DNA of 64,000 nt. Origin: Umbelopsis isabellina (Eukaryota; Mucoromycota; Umbelopsidomycetes; Umbelopsidales; Umbelopsidaceae). The position numbers and the translations under genes were made by a program. This document shows positions 1-11,375 of this stretch, piece by piece (within the stretch, counting starts at the first letter, position 1; each line of letters begins with the position of its first letter). Location: contig JAEPQZ010000013.1 in NCBI GenBank assembly GCA_016758905.1, positions 372,001 to 436,000 on the forward strand, read 5' to 3'. The notes under the pieces were generated by a model. The model made no database searches, had not been told where the DNA came from, and saw nothing but the letters and a program-made list of their open reading frames with translations.

Positions 1-175
1 ATAGTGAGTTTTTACTGGTAAAAAGCGGACAGGGCCGGCATAAGCAATGTTAAAGAAAGGGTAAAGGGTGGAAGACAAATGACAGATAGTAGACTAAAGA
101 ACATAAAAGTGGTATAGCATTGTAGTATGGGACATAATGGAATACATGAAGACTGCATTACAAGTTAAAATATGA

Positions 176-1514
176 TCACAATCGATGCCCTGGGATGGCA
201 GCGAAGATTACAGTAATAACAACACTGAGAATTATTGACAGTGTCGATAGCCATGCAGCTCGACTTTTGAGAACCTTCCTAACTTGAGGTTGTCGAACCT
301 TATTAAAATGAAGAGTGGTAGTCTCACTAATGCGAGGAAGAAAGTTAGTGCGATTGACATATCTTGGTGCATACTATGCTCGGAGATCTACATACCTGAT
401 ATTGAATACCAATGCCCAGACAGGGTCCAAGCCTGTGAGTCCTGTCAATACGTTGGTTACGCCAAAAAGTATTGGAAACAGACCCTGTAAAAGATACACC
501 CAAAGATTCTCAGTTAAAGATGTTGTTTCAATTATGTAACATGAAGTCACCACTTACCCAAAATCTTTCTCCCCATTGTGGCCGATCCAGCAGAATCAGA
601 CTTAGTTCTACAGCAAAGCCAATAAACAAGGCGGCTAATCCTAAGACCAATCGAGCCAATTGCTGCCACATGGTAGTATTGCCCCATACTTTGCATCGTA
701 GGAACTTTGGAAATGCTTTGCATTGCATAGAGTCGAACACAAGATCCTTGGCTTCGGCGAAAACTGCGGGATCATCACGCTCATCTTGCTCAATTCGTTT
801 TGCAATATCTCTTCTTACAGCTGCGGGAAGAATGAAAATTTCCTTGTGAGCCGATTGCACGATATACTTGTAGTAAATCTTTTCGCACGAGGCTTTCACT
901 TCCTCTCGTGTAGGCGATGGGTTAGTATGACCATGTATGTTGCTTGCAACTGCAGAATCATGGTTATCTGGATACGTAGTTTCGGTAAGAGGGCCGCGAG
1001 GAACCATTGGAGAAGGAGATGATGATCGTTTGTACTGCCGATGCGCATCTTCTGAAGTAAAATCATCTTCATGGACTAAATGATGCGTACTACTGTTATT
1101 CCCAGCTTCCAAGGATCGAGAGCCTGAAGGAGACGGCGAACGAGCTGAATCATCTCGTCGGATGCTTGCATAGCTAAGCCGGCTGACTAATTTGGGGCCA
1201 TGCAGTCCTTCACTCAAATCTGCTTCCTCGATTTGACCCGATCGTCTCATGGTTTTGACATAACGCCGCCATAATATTTCGTGATGTTGTACGTCCAAAT
1301 AGAAATCGAGCAGTTCTTCGCTATGCAATCTATCACGCATTATAATATAAAAGTTGTACAGGCATACTGGTGGTAGTGTTTTTCGGGATAGGACTTGTTG
1401 TAGGGTAGGTAGGCCGGTGGTATCATAATAAGACTGCGGCAGGGCTGCCTTCTCTGACTGTGCCGGATCTGAGACAGTGTGACCCGCTTCGAGTTCAGCG
1501 GCGGATGCATTCAT
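176..1514 (-). CDS. RAX1: Rax1-like RGS-domain membrane protein
   Basis: Three exons (1514-558, 484-396, 326-176) join in frame to about 398 residues. The N-terminal part holds a split RGS-like domain: residues 35-95 include 'LLDFYLDVQHHEILWRRYVK', and the second half follows a Ser-rich insert of about 110 residues. Three hydrophobic segments follow: 'LVLGLAALFIGFAVELSLIL', a second around 'GLTGLDPVWALVFNI', and a C-terminal one ending 'FAAIPGHRL'. RGS plus three C-terminal TM segments is the arrangement of yeast Rax1, which marks bud or polarity sites at the plasma membrane; a polarity role here is inference. The last intron is supported by GTATGT, a CACTAAC branch site and CATTAG, and it removes an in-frame TAG. 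It is divergent from the gene starting at 1883. Confidence 0.8.
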
Positions 1515-1882
1515 TATTACACTTGAATTACGCGATCACTAGCACACTATAAAAAAGAACAAGAGTTGATTGTGTTAATAATTTTACCTTTCTCGGCATT
1601 GCATTGCATTGCATTTCTTACCGCGCAGTAACAGATTTGAACGAAAAGCAAGACGTGGGTATCGACAGCCAAAAAGTATAAAATTGGAAATCACTAGCTG
1701 CGGATCGTTGAACAGCTTTTCTTTTCTGAAAAAATCTCTTTCACAGTAGGTATTGAAAGAAACGTTAGGCTGGTGGCAAAGGAATGAATGAGATGGGCGA
1801 CGAGTTGTCCATTGGGGCCCAGCTTTACTGACTCCTTTTTTATTTTTTTTATTTTTTGCAATACCAGAACTGCAACTCAGCC

Positions 1883-2931
1883 ATGGTTGCCTTAGTATAC
1901 AATACACGAGGAACAGAAAAAGACAATATCGATTCAAGTATTCCTCCACAAGATCCTCATTGTATTCGAATAGTATGTATCTCAGATACTCACGGTTCCA
2001 TCAGATTCAATGTGCCTGATGGCGATATATTAGGTTTGCTATTTTCGAAATTTGCCACCAACTAGCGCATATTGCCCACAATCTAATTCAACATATCTTT
2101 CCATCCACGCTATTCGAAATAACACAGTTCACGCCGGCGATATAACCAAAAATTCCAATATGAAAGAGTTCACAACGTTTGCGAATTGGATGGAAACTTT
2201 ACCACATAAGTATGTGACATTTTGTCGATGTCGCCCTAGATTTCTCAGACTGATAATATATCCTGTCATGTCCCTCTTATGCAAATTGAAGGATCAAGAT
2301 AGTAATTGCAGGAAATCATGACCTGGTTATGGATACTGAGTACTTTTTTCCTTCACAAAGGACCAGTGTCCTTCAAGAAAAAGAGCACGTATTGCGTATG
2401 TTCAAAGAGAAGGGTATCATTTACTTGGAAAATACCAGTTTCCGATTACCACCTTCTTTAGGAGGATTTCTAGTGTATGGTAGTCCGTATTCCCCAGTAC
2501 ATATCGGTGGGGCGTTCATGCCAGAGGACTTGTCAGGTAAGTACGCCTACATTCAATTAATAGCCTGATTTTCTTGTTCTTTCCTGAGCCGCTGATCATT
2601 AACTGATTTTGTTCCAAACTCTGCAGATGTTTGGAGTTCTATACCATCTGACACCGATATCCTGGTTACACACACCCCTCCGCATGGAATACAAGACACT
2701 GCACGAAATGGCAAACATGCTGGGTGTAAATATTTGCTCAAAGCTATAAAAGAAATCAAGCCTAAAGTGTGTATATTTGGACATATACATGAAGCATTTG
2801 GTGTGCATGAAGAAGAGGACACCGTTTACGTAAATGCATGTATATCGAACTACCGCTATCGGGCAGTACAACCTGCCGTGGCCTTGGATCTTTCAAAGCC
2901 AATAGGAGACGATTCTTGCTCCCAACAGTAG
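1883..2931 (+). CDS. Calcineurin-like metallophosphoesterase (UPF0046/MPPED type)
   Basis: Four exons. The metallophosphoesterase motifs appear in order: 'CISDTHG' (exon 1), 'VHAGD' (exon 2), 'VIAGNHD' (exon 3), then 'VTHTPPHG' and 'FGHIHE' (exon 4). These supply the metal-binding Asp, His and Asn residues of the fold. The small size (about 270 residues) and the HTPPHG/GHIHE pair match the UPF0046/MPPED1-2 group rather than protein phosphatases. Members hydrolyse phosphodiesters in vitro, but the physiological substrate is not settled. The first ATG in frame is 1883; the upstream frame has no ATG. Exon 2 joins exon 3 by a phase-2 intron ending TTGAAG, giving 'PHKIKIVIAGNHD'. No signal peptide or TM is seen, so it is probably cytosolic. 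Confidence 0.85.
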
Positions 2932-3391
2932 AATTTAAACTATACCATCATCTAAATTAAAAGCTGTATACAACACTCTTCACTTATAATGCCGTTACTT
3001 GGAATTAATTCCAGTATCATACATGTATAATTTATTATAGGTATGCTATCCTGCTTGCAAATGTCAACTGTTGAGCAAGGAAAGGGCAAATGAAATAAAC
3101 TTACTAAAACTCCTTCGCGACAAAACACGTTGTAGCTCCTGCTTCTAAAGCTTAGAATTGTATATGGAAAGACACGGGCATGGGTTCTCACTCCTTAAAT
3201 CCAGCATTGTGATCCCTAGCTTAGCCCTCCTTTTGCTCAGCCCTCTCCTAGTGTATCATCTCGTCATTTTAAACATCGCATTATTTTATTTACTTACTGA
3301 AAGTCATTTCTCACTTTTCTTTACTGAGAGTTCTCATTTTAACTTCTCTTCAACACACTCCTCCTATACCTGTTCAATTTTTCTTGTAAAT
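2932..3391. other. Spacer between two tandem genes
   Basis: Holds the 3' UTR of the phosphoesterase and the AT/CT-rich promoter of the next gene. The last 150 bases are pyrimidine-rich. I see no ORF or structured RNA here. Confidence 0.5.
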
Positions 3392-5245
3392 ATGGCCACA
3401 ATGGAGCGAAAAAAACGCCAAACTGCCACTAGAATCGCCGAAGTAAGAAATAGTATGAGCATAAATCATTTCATGTAATACAAATTGACACCTTCCGACT
3501 AGCCGACTGAAGATGCTAGTACATCTCAGCCATTACAGTCTTACGCTCAATCAGATTTGCATGATGGCGAACTAGCAGAACTTGCTAGTGAACCTATTGA
3601 ATATAATGGACTAGACTGCGTGCTTGAGCCATCGCCCAATTCAAATAATATACCCGCGTATACGCCAAAAATAAGCGTAAACGTAAAATTCAACAAACCA
3701 AGCTCACAAATATATGTTGTCTCCGATGAGGTTTGGGTTCACATTCTTGCTTTATCTGCTTTTGAACATCCAAGATCGTTTGCTTATTTAACAATGATCA
3801 CTTAGGTTAAAGGATCACTGAAAGCTTTGAGAACAGTCTGTCTACGAACTCTGAATTCTCTTTTACGAAAGATGGTGTCCAATACCATAGACATTAATCC
3901 AATGGATATCCAATCTGGCCGACGATTATCAGATCCATTTGATCTCTTCGATGTAGACGAAGCTGGAAACACCAGTGTGAATCTTTTTGGTGCTATAGAT
4001 CGTCAAACTGAAGCAAAAGGCAGACCCAAACGATCAATATCCCTCAGAAGATGCGAATCAAGTCCCGCATTTACAAATCTGAGTGATGCGAGGAACAAGC
4101 TGGATACATATCATCTTTATCGCATGAACGAGGACACAACTGATTATCAGCTCGGCTGTGCTCTAGCAGCGTTATTAAATAATGTTTACGTTCTACTGGA
4201 GGAAGACAGTGAAAATATTGATGTATGGAGTAGCGAGCAGCCATCCGACAACATATTAGATAGCCTCAAAGACAGAATGCTATCGTTTCGCAAAGAGCAT
4301 ACTCTTCCGAAAAGTACCAATAATGAGCTGGCCTCAGTTTGGGAAGAGCTCGATAGATTGATGGACGTCGTTGCTACACTGGCTGTAGATAAACCTCCTC
4401 AATATGAAGAGTTCATGCAGCAAAAAGACACATTGGAAGGAAACCCTTTCCATTCCGCATTGGAGTCATCAATTTCCTTTACTTGTTCCGAAAAACTCCC
4501 TCCATATGAAGAAAAATTGAAAAGAGTCTCCATGACGAATATCAATGACGATGAAAAAGCCAGGAAAGACTTAGATAATCTGCTAAGCGTAATAGATCGA
4601 GTATCAAGTCTTTCACCAAGGTTGAACAATCAGCGAGTTGAACTCAACGAAAGGCAGGCTAAGGAGATGGCCATGCTTGCCATTGGTAAAGCAATTGAGA
4701 GGATTTCGGCTCGCAGATTGGATGAACAACGTGCTTACATAAGAGATCCGCGAAATCCCATAGCTCTGCAGCAGTTACTGCAACTTATACACAGATCTGC
4801 AGACAGGAGTTTAGTGAATCAAAGAGCCGAATTCGGAACGAGAACCTCTGTCTCCGAATCGTCAACTCGGACAAATACTTCTCCTGAAACTGTCGAGACA
4901 GACGATCAGCTGTGGGACGAGGTTGCAGAGTTTGCAGAAAAAATATCACGATCATCTTGCTGTGATCGCTTCAATGAACAACGGTATCAAATGTCATCGG
5001 CAAAGGAGCGAGCTATCTTCATGAATGACATTGTCAAGAAAGTTGACAAGCTTCAACATCGTAGGCTTGATAATCAGGACGCCGTTCTTCCAGTTAAAGC
5101 CGTCGCAAAACAAGATCTGAGCCATGATATTGAACCAGATCTTTTTACCATCTTGGAACGCACGCAGAAACGCAAAAGCCAATTCGATAATCAAAGAGCC
5201 ACACTTAGCCCGACCTCTTGTGAACCCAAATTGTTTAATACTTGA
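3392..5245 (+). CDS. Unrecognised protein with six C-terminal NQR-type repeats
   Basis: Three exons (3392-3442, 3503-3730, 3806-5245) give about 572 residues. I do not recognise the family. The N-terminus is basic ('MATMERKKRQTATRIAE'). The middle is acidic and helical, with a conserved-looking block around 'DYQLGCALAALLNNVYVLLE'. The C-terminal 220 residues hold six degenerate units, each an amphipathic helix closed by an R-x-x-N/E-Q-R signature: 'RLNNQRVEL', 'RLDEQRAYI', 'SLVNQRAEF', 'RFNEQRYQM', 'RRLDNQDAV' and 'QFDNQRATL'. No TM or signal peptide is visible. Both introns are phase 0 with good splice sites. A scaffold or adaptor role is possible but not shown by the sequence. Confidence 0.8.
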
Positions 5246-5647
5246 AAACCTTCAGATTAAAGACACCCCGAAATTGTGTTGTAACGTCTACTTGTGCATG
5301 CGCAAGTACATCTTACAGAGCAAACATATGTGAATAACATCCACACAGCTATCCTTCTTATACATTCATCAATCCATCGTTCCTTATAAATACCTCTTTC
5401 TATGCCATTCACGCTATTTTTGCGATATATATAATATTTATCATGTGCATTTCAATAATAAAATATGTCACTTTGGTTACGACCATGAGAGCCGCATTGT
5501 ATAAATCGGTTGATAGAGCTATGTTCGATTTTTAATTTGAATTTTAACGATTAAAGTCAAATCGTTATCATGACGTCAGCCTCTCCGCGAGGTAGCCAGC
5601 TGACTATGGTCTTACCATACGACAAACTTTTACATCCTTGACATACA
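5246..5647. other. Spacer upstream of the mitochondrial SSB gene
   Basis: AT-rich 3' UTR followed by a promoter region. A TGACGTCA-like palindrome (tgacgtcagc) lies near 5571. It resembles a CRE/ATF-type bZIP site about 75 bp upstream of the next start codon. No coding potential is seen. Confidence 0.45.
5571..5578. promoter_or_regulatory. CRE-like bZIP site (TGACGTCA)
   Basis: A perfect 8-bp palindrome TGACGTCA lies about 70 bp upstream of the mitochondrial SSB start codon. CREB/ATF-type bZIP proteins bind this core. Its use here is inferred from position only. Confidence 0.4.
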
Positions 5648-6775
5648 ATGTTACCCATCACACGTAATATCTTTTCTCAAACTGCCCGAGTCTCCCGAGT
5701 AAGTAGAGATTTTTATGATTTGCAAGCTATCAAGTTGGGGTGTACACAAGTGGAAACTGTGAACATTAGGAAACGCGTTTGGTTGTCGCGACTTTTTTCG
5801 CTATCAGCTGCGACAGTGACAACTCAAAACCTAAAGTTTGTACTGATATGAATTTCTCGTTTATAGGGATTCTCTTCATCAGCCGTTTCGCGCTACAATG
5901 GTAAGAATGAATTTAAGATGCAAACTCAATTTTTGGCGGGATAGGTCGCGTTGTTATCTCAGCTGTGGAGCGCGACGCACATGCCACATCGTAGCATGTC
6001 TTACAGCAGCGTTCACTGGGCAGCTCAATTTTCTCAAAGTTCACGAAAACACAGTTTTTAGCTGTGGTCATCAAATGATTAGCCTCATGTCTAATGTCAT
6101 GTCTTGTTTTCATGACAGTCAACAAGGTCATTCTAGTCGGTCGTGTTGGAGCTGATCCTGATGTCACCACCTTGGATGATGATCGCAAGGTTATCAATTA
6201 CACAGTTGCCACTGGTGAAACCAGGAGCGACAGCGAAGGTCAGATGCATTCAAGTGTTGTAGACACGTTTTTCATCTGGAGATTGCTCACATGGCTCTCC
6301 GATCACTAGGCAATTTGATTAAACAAACTCAGTGGCACCGTATTACCTCTTGGAATCAGGGTCTCAACAACTTTTTGCCGGAAAAGGTCAAGAAAGGGTA
6401 AGCATTTCTTCCTTTAGGCTGTCTTTTTTTTTACTCAGTCAGCCTGCCAATTGATTCTCGAACCCCCAATCCCATCCGAGATCATACCATGCAATGTATA
6501 TATAATTTTCTCGAGTTTCTTACTGACACAATCATCAACTAGTGATCTGGTCTATGTAGAAGGAAAGTTGCAATACAGAGATTTCACTGACAAGCAAGGA
6601 GTCCAGAGAACCAGAGCGGAAATTCTTCAAAGTAAGTTGGGATTCTTCCATTGAACACAAAAAGATGATATGTGCTTGGCATCTGACACAATTTGTTTGA
6701 AAAACAATATAAAAAAAAGGCTCCGTCAAGGTTTTGTCAACCCCCAAGCATAATAGCGAGCCCGAGGATGTGTAG
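5648..6775 (+). CDS. RIM1: Mitochondrial single-stranded DNA-binding protein
   Basis: A small OB-fold SSB in about six exons. Exon 1 encodes a basic, Arg/Ser-rich presequence ('MLPITRNIFSQTARVSR'). The core follows: 'VNKVILVGRVGADPDV', then 'VINYTVATGETRSDSEG', 'QTQWHRITSWNQGLNNFL', 'KGDLVYVEGKLQYRDF' and 'RTRAEIL'. These are the signature blocks of bacterial/mitochondrial SSB, which coats single-stranded mtDNA during replication. The 'SEGN' junction is restored by a phase-1 intron (GTCAGA..CACTAG). The last exon ends 'SEPEDV', an acidic tail. Length matches yeast Rim1 (about 135-150 residues). The terminal exon is the least certain part. Confidence 0.85.
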
Positions 6776-7275
6776 GCATGACAAAGGTTGGATCGGGACC
6801 ACTCCTAATGCATTACCTCGCAGATTGTACTCACTTCGTTTTCACCTAGCCCAATTCCTTCCTAATTGGAGAGTTGTTTTTTCTGGAGACCATAACCGGT
6901 TTGAAGATTGGAGCTATTCTGTTTATCGAAGTGTACACAAATACTGGCAAACCTATGATATGTTCTTTTTTGTTCATGAGAATAATGATAATCTCAAGTT
7001 TTAACACAAGTAATTGGCTATGAAAACGTTTGGCGAATTTTATTGTACTTACAGACATGAGATGTTGTATATCAACAATACTACAGTGTTAAATTATGAG
7101 GGGAAAAAATATAAAACTAATTGAATCATGGTATCTTATAGTAAATATAAACAAGGTATATAGGCTCATCAATATGAGAAAGTTTAAGCAGTAAAAAAAA
7201 GGTATCTTTCAAAAATAGAGTGAGGGGACGCGCAAGTTACCCTTTTCTTTTTGGTCGATTCCGTGGGGAACGGTT
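6776..7275. other. Convergent AT-rich spacer
   Basis: Lies between the 3' ends of the SSB and Nudix genes. It is strongly AT-rich, with no supported ORF, tRNA or repeat. Confidence 0.5.
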
Positions 7276-9396
7276 TTAACGATTCCCATAGGCGGATTTA
7301 ATGATTTTATGTGCCAGATAGCCGCCAGTTGCTAAGCCTGCAGTAGCTCTTACAGCTGTTGCAACATACAAAGCCCGGCGGACGGATGCAAAGTAATCGG
7401 GAATTGACGGACCACCAGCCCATGAGGTTGAACTATTTTTGAAATATGGACGTCTGGTCAAAGGTTGTGTGATAATTTGATTTCTTTTTGTCATAGGGCA
7501 CTTACATGTTAGTTTGGTAATCTTGTTTCTCACCTTTCAAAACACGCCAGGTGCTGTTAGCGAAACAAAAAAGGCGGACAAAACCATTCAAGTCCCATTG
7601 AGACAATTTTGGGTAAGCTTTGATCATGCGGACCAGTGGTGCAACCTGACCGTGCCTGGCGATCTCTTTTGTGGTCTGGGTGTAGCTGACCAATTCGCTT
7701 GTCATAGTCAATGCGAGCCCCCAAAGCACGATAGTTTCTTCCTTTACAGGAACTAGCATACTTGGCAATGCTACAGTGCCGAAGAAGCTTGGTAACTTGG
7801 ATGATAGCGGTAAAACCGGAAGCTTGACTGGCTTGGCTGTCTTTATTCTCGAATAGAGAAAGTGATGCAGCGGAATCCCTAGAAAAGACCAAGTCACCAA
7901 ATAAAACAGCGTTAGATTAAACCTTTGTATGACCAACAATAACGCTCCTCGTTCGAAAATGGTACTACGCTAATTCCCAAATAGAGCCATTTGTCTAAAA
8001 AAAATTCCCAAATTCTTTTCCCTCACCAAAGAAAAAAGTTGAAAAAGTAGAGTATCTACTTACAATGTGTGCCAGCAACCTCAGAATTTTGGCGGGTAAT
8101 TTGCGGAGACTCCGATGAGACTTGTAGATAAACTAAACAACATAGAGAAAGATCAGTATTCCCGCCAAAAAAAGTTGAACTTGTTGCCATGAATGGATAG
8201 TACAAGAATTCCCATTTTACCGATCACCCAGTTCCTCCCCCAACCCCAAACCCCCTCTTGTACAATGTCTTGATATCGAACGACAGCTCGCCCCATCCAA
8301 GTTGAGATAGTTACCAAATGTTGACAAGATCATGAAAGGCTTGCCACCCAGTAGCGAAGTGATTTCTCGATCATCTAGGCAGCCTAATTTAACGAAATCA
8401 TTGGAATTGAGGTCCAAACCGACTTCCTCCTGAACTTCTCGTACGACGGTATCGAGATCATTCTCTCCCTCTTCGTTGCGGCCGCCAGGGAATGCCATAT
8501 CGCCGGACCATCTAACAACAGAACAAATTGAAAGTTAGAATCTATAGAATAGATATAATGAGATCATATGGGAGAACAGGAAATTGGTTAGAGCAAAAAA
8601 AGTACTCGTTCCACCCAGAATGTTAAAAAGGCTTGTGGGTCCATTCTGTGGGGGTGAGACGAAAGAGCAAGAAAGAAAAAAGTATACATATAAATGGGGG
8701 AGTTGAAAGGTCGGGGGGTTTAGAAAGGAGAATATTGAATGGCTTGATTGGGACTTGAGGTTCAGAAAAATAGAAAGCGTCACCTCAACCACCGAAAGAT
8801 AAAATAAGAAAAACCAGTATTGGACAGATTTGTGCATATCTTATGTGATACTGCGTATAAAGTACAAGCCAGAAATTTGGGTGGGTGGGTTGGTAGTATG
8901 AAGTACAAGGGGTCAAAAGGAGGTCAAATTTTGCGCGTCGAGGTGGCGAGCAACAAAAATAATAATAAAGGGCAAGGAGTATAATTTCCACACCTGTGCG
9001 TTGATTCATAGACTGACAAAAGGGCAAATAAGACAGAAAAAAACTTACGGATCTCCCGCCCGTTTGGCGCGACGAATGAAGAGAATTTCTGGGTACCCGC
9101 CGTCTCTTTGCACCATTTTGTCGTGCATAAAGTCCATCCAGTTTCGAGGTCGATAATTTGGATCAATAGGCGTTCTGTCATATTGACCACGCCGCCACCG
9201 AATGATGATCGCAACGCATGCTCTTCGTGTTTCTCCGGCAATTTTATGCACGGTTCGGTTGCTGCTGCTCAGATTTGAACATAAACGATACAACGAATCT
9301 GAAAACCAATGGTCAGACCAATGTTGACATTGAGGCGGCAATAATGCAAAAACTAGCAGAGTTGTAGATACCTTGAGGTAGATTTGCAGGGCTCAT
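7276..9396 (-). CDS. Nudix hydrolase (CoA diphosphatase-like) with C-terminal extension
   Basis: Six exons (9396-9372, 9298-9049, 8511-8315, 8132-8064, 7878-7506, 7453-7276) join perfectly in frame to 363 residues. Exon 2 has 'ILFIRRAKRAGD'. Exon 3 carries a complete Nudix box, G-x5-E-x7-REVQEEVGL, following 'MAFPGG'. Exons 4-5 give 'VYLQVSS', 'NSEVAGTHWIPL' and 'VLWGLALTMTSEL'; the HWIPL and WGL blocks are typical of NUDT8/Pcd1-like enzymes, which cleave CoA or related nucleotide diphosphates. The last exon adds a Gly/Ala-rich, weakly hydrophobic tail ('TAGLATGGYLAHKIIKSAYG') beyond the catalytic domain, possibly a membrane anchor. The second intron is 537 nt, far longer than its neighbours. 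The exact substrate is unknown. Confidence 0.85.
8512..9048 (-). other. Unusually long (537 nt) intron of the Nudix gene
   Basis: Bounded by GTAAGT and TTAG and in frame with the flanking Nudix exons (phase 2). It is 5-10 times longer than most introns in the window. I found no convincing gene or snoRNA in it on either strand. Confidence 0.6.
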
Positions 9397-11375
9397 GGTT
9401 TAATCAAAAGTGGCAAATATAATATTGGTCAATTGAAGATGATAAATGGGACAAGCTGTTATAAAAGTTCGAAATGTGGATTGAGTTATTTTATTAATTC
9501 TACGTGGTACCTTGCTATTTATATTGGTCGAGGACTTCTGTTGTAGTAGCACTCTATTACACTTTCGCTTAGAATGACAGTTATCCTGCATGTGACAAGT
9601 ACTAAGAACGTCTTCCCCCGAGTAACTTGTCCCCCCAAGCCTTCGGTAAAGCTCATAAGCGCAATCTTGAAGTCAGCGGTTCTCTTTTTTTTTTTACGAC
9701 CGCAAATAACCGGACTTCCGTAAAGATATCTGCAAGAACAAAGTTAAATCTATTTTCCTTCTACCTCTCTAATTTCAGTCATGTAATATAGAGAAAACAG
9801 TTTAGGCCAGACATTGATAGAAATTTCATAGTAAAGGTCTGAATAGTAATCTTGCTGTAAAATATACTCTCATGCTTGGTCGTCTCGTATTGTCCCATCT
9901 CGAATTTTTCTTTTTCTTTTTTTTGGGTGGGCGGTGCTTGGTTTATTTGTCACCTACTTCAAACATATAAATGCATTATAAATGATAGCTATTCAGAGTA
10001 ATGATGAGCAATATTTCTTCAGGTTGTTTCTATTCATTACTTGACATATCTTGCGTATTACAACTGAGATTTAAACCGTCTTGTAACTAGCGAGTTGTGA
10101 CACTTTTGCTATACCTTTTATCATAACAAAGCGGCAAGTCGACAGACTGGGAAAGAGACACAATTTCGTTCGGACAGAGCAAAGTTTGTGTTGCTTAAAC
10201 CAGTTTCACCCATCTGATCTGAAAAAATGTCCTATAATCACTCATGATCAAACATCCTACGTAAGCTATCAGTACCTGTATGAGCCATTTTACTGAATGT
10301 GCAAAAGAACCTATGGACATGGGGCTGGGGATTGGTCAAACGGTTCCGCCATGTTTTGTACCTGTTCATTCTTTAAGGTAAAGTCTCAATGGTTTGTTTT
10401 GGTTGTTTGTGTTTTTCTTGTTTTTTGTGTTTGCAAGAGTGGGGCAACTGAAGGGGAAGGGGTTGTTTGTGCGCAGGAGGTTTCCAGCAACCGAAATTCG
10501 CAAGCGTTCAAAGTCGGGTATAAGCTAATGAAACGACTACAAGAAGCAAGTAATAGCACGAGGCGCTGCTAGCGATATTGATGATGACAAATGTTACAAG
10601 GCGTAGTCATTTGTTCTGGATTTGCCTTGGCATTTAGGCTGCACGAACGAGGCTGGACGGTTACGAAATGTACGACCACTGTTTGTGGTCGCTAGGAATA
10701 ATGCAGTAACGAGAATTCGAGATACTAAATGTGGGTTGTCCAGCTTTTTGTATTACGACAGCTCACGGGTAACAATCCTGACAAGATTAAGCAGCTCGAA
10801 ACAACAATCATACCTCCACATTTGAGAATAATAGAATCTGAGATGCTGCAGAGCACAATTTGTGAAATTCCCTGTTGAGGAATATGCTGAACTTTATTGC
10901 AAACCACGTTTTTGAGCTGGAGATGCTACAATGTGATGATCTTCGGCAGCCAAAGCGCATGCAATAGCATGAGCGATCGGATGAACAAATTTTGATATAT
11001 AAAAATATATGGTAAGCAAGCGAGGATAAAACTATACTTTTATGTGAGAAACGCCAAGACGCAATAGTGATAAAGTATCAAAGCATAATCGCCGACCGGC
11101 AACCAGGGAATAGTGCAAAACTGGGAATATGTCACGATTGGATAACAAAGTCAACTTTACGATACAAAGAAACAAATGCTTAAATTGTATCACCCAGAAG
11201 GTTTGAAAGGAAGGGCATGAGTCTAAAGAAAGAAGCGACATATTCAAATGAACCAGCAATTGATAGAATGTCGAGATGATAAATGAGTGGTGCCAAAAGC
11301 CATCTGTAGCTGTCCAGTACAGCAACTTCTAATAGCAGAAAAAGATAAAGATAAAATGCAAAGATGAGACATAAA
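9397..11375. other. 2-kb gene-free interval
   Basis: I see no supported gene. An open stretch on the plus strand at 10297-10572 has no recognisable domain and a Trp/Cys/Val-rich, chance-like composition. T-tracts occur near 9681 and 9911. The 9600-9680 part is somewhat GC-richer before an 11-nt T-run, which could in principle end a Pol III transcript, but no A/B boxes are clear. Confidence 0.5.

Noticed and set aside
378-380. In-frame TAG in the third part of the Rax1-like gene, suggesting a broken gene
   Set aside because: An intron with GTATGT donor, CACTAAC branch site and CATTAG acceptor removes it and keeps the frame to a normal C-terminus.
6440-6470. tRNA B-box-like sequence (GGTTCGAG on the minus strand)
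   Set aside because: The spacing after the T-loop is wrong and no acceptor stem or anticodon arm can be drawn; it lies in an intron of the SSB gene.
7502-7939. A separate small membrane protein gene on the minus strand
   Set aside because: The open frame has no ATG, and its 'IPLHHFL...VLWGLALTM' sequence joins in frame to the Nudix exons upstream and downstream, so it belongs to the Nudix gene.
10297-10572. Open frame of 91 codons
   Set aside because: Low-complexity Val/Phe/Cys-rich translation, no domain, no splice partners and no conserved-looking block.
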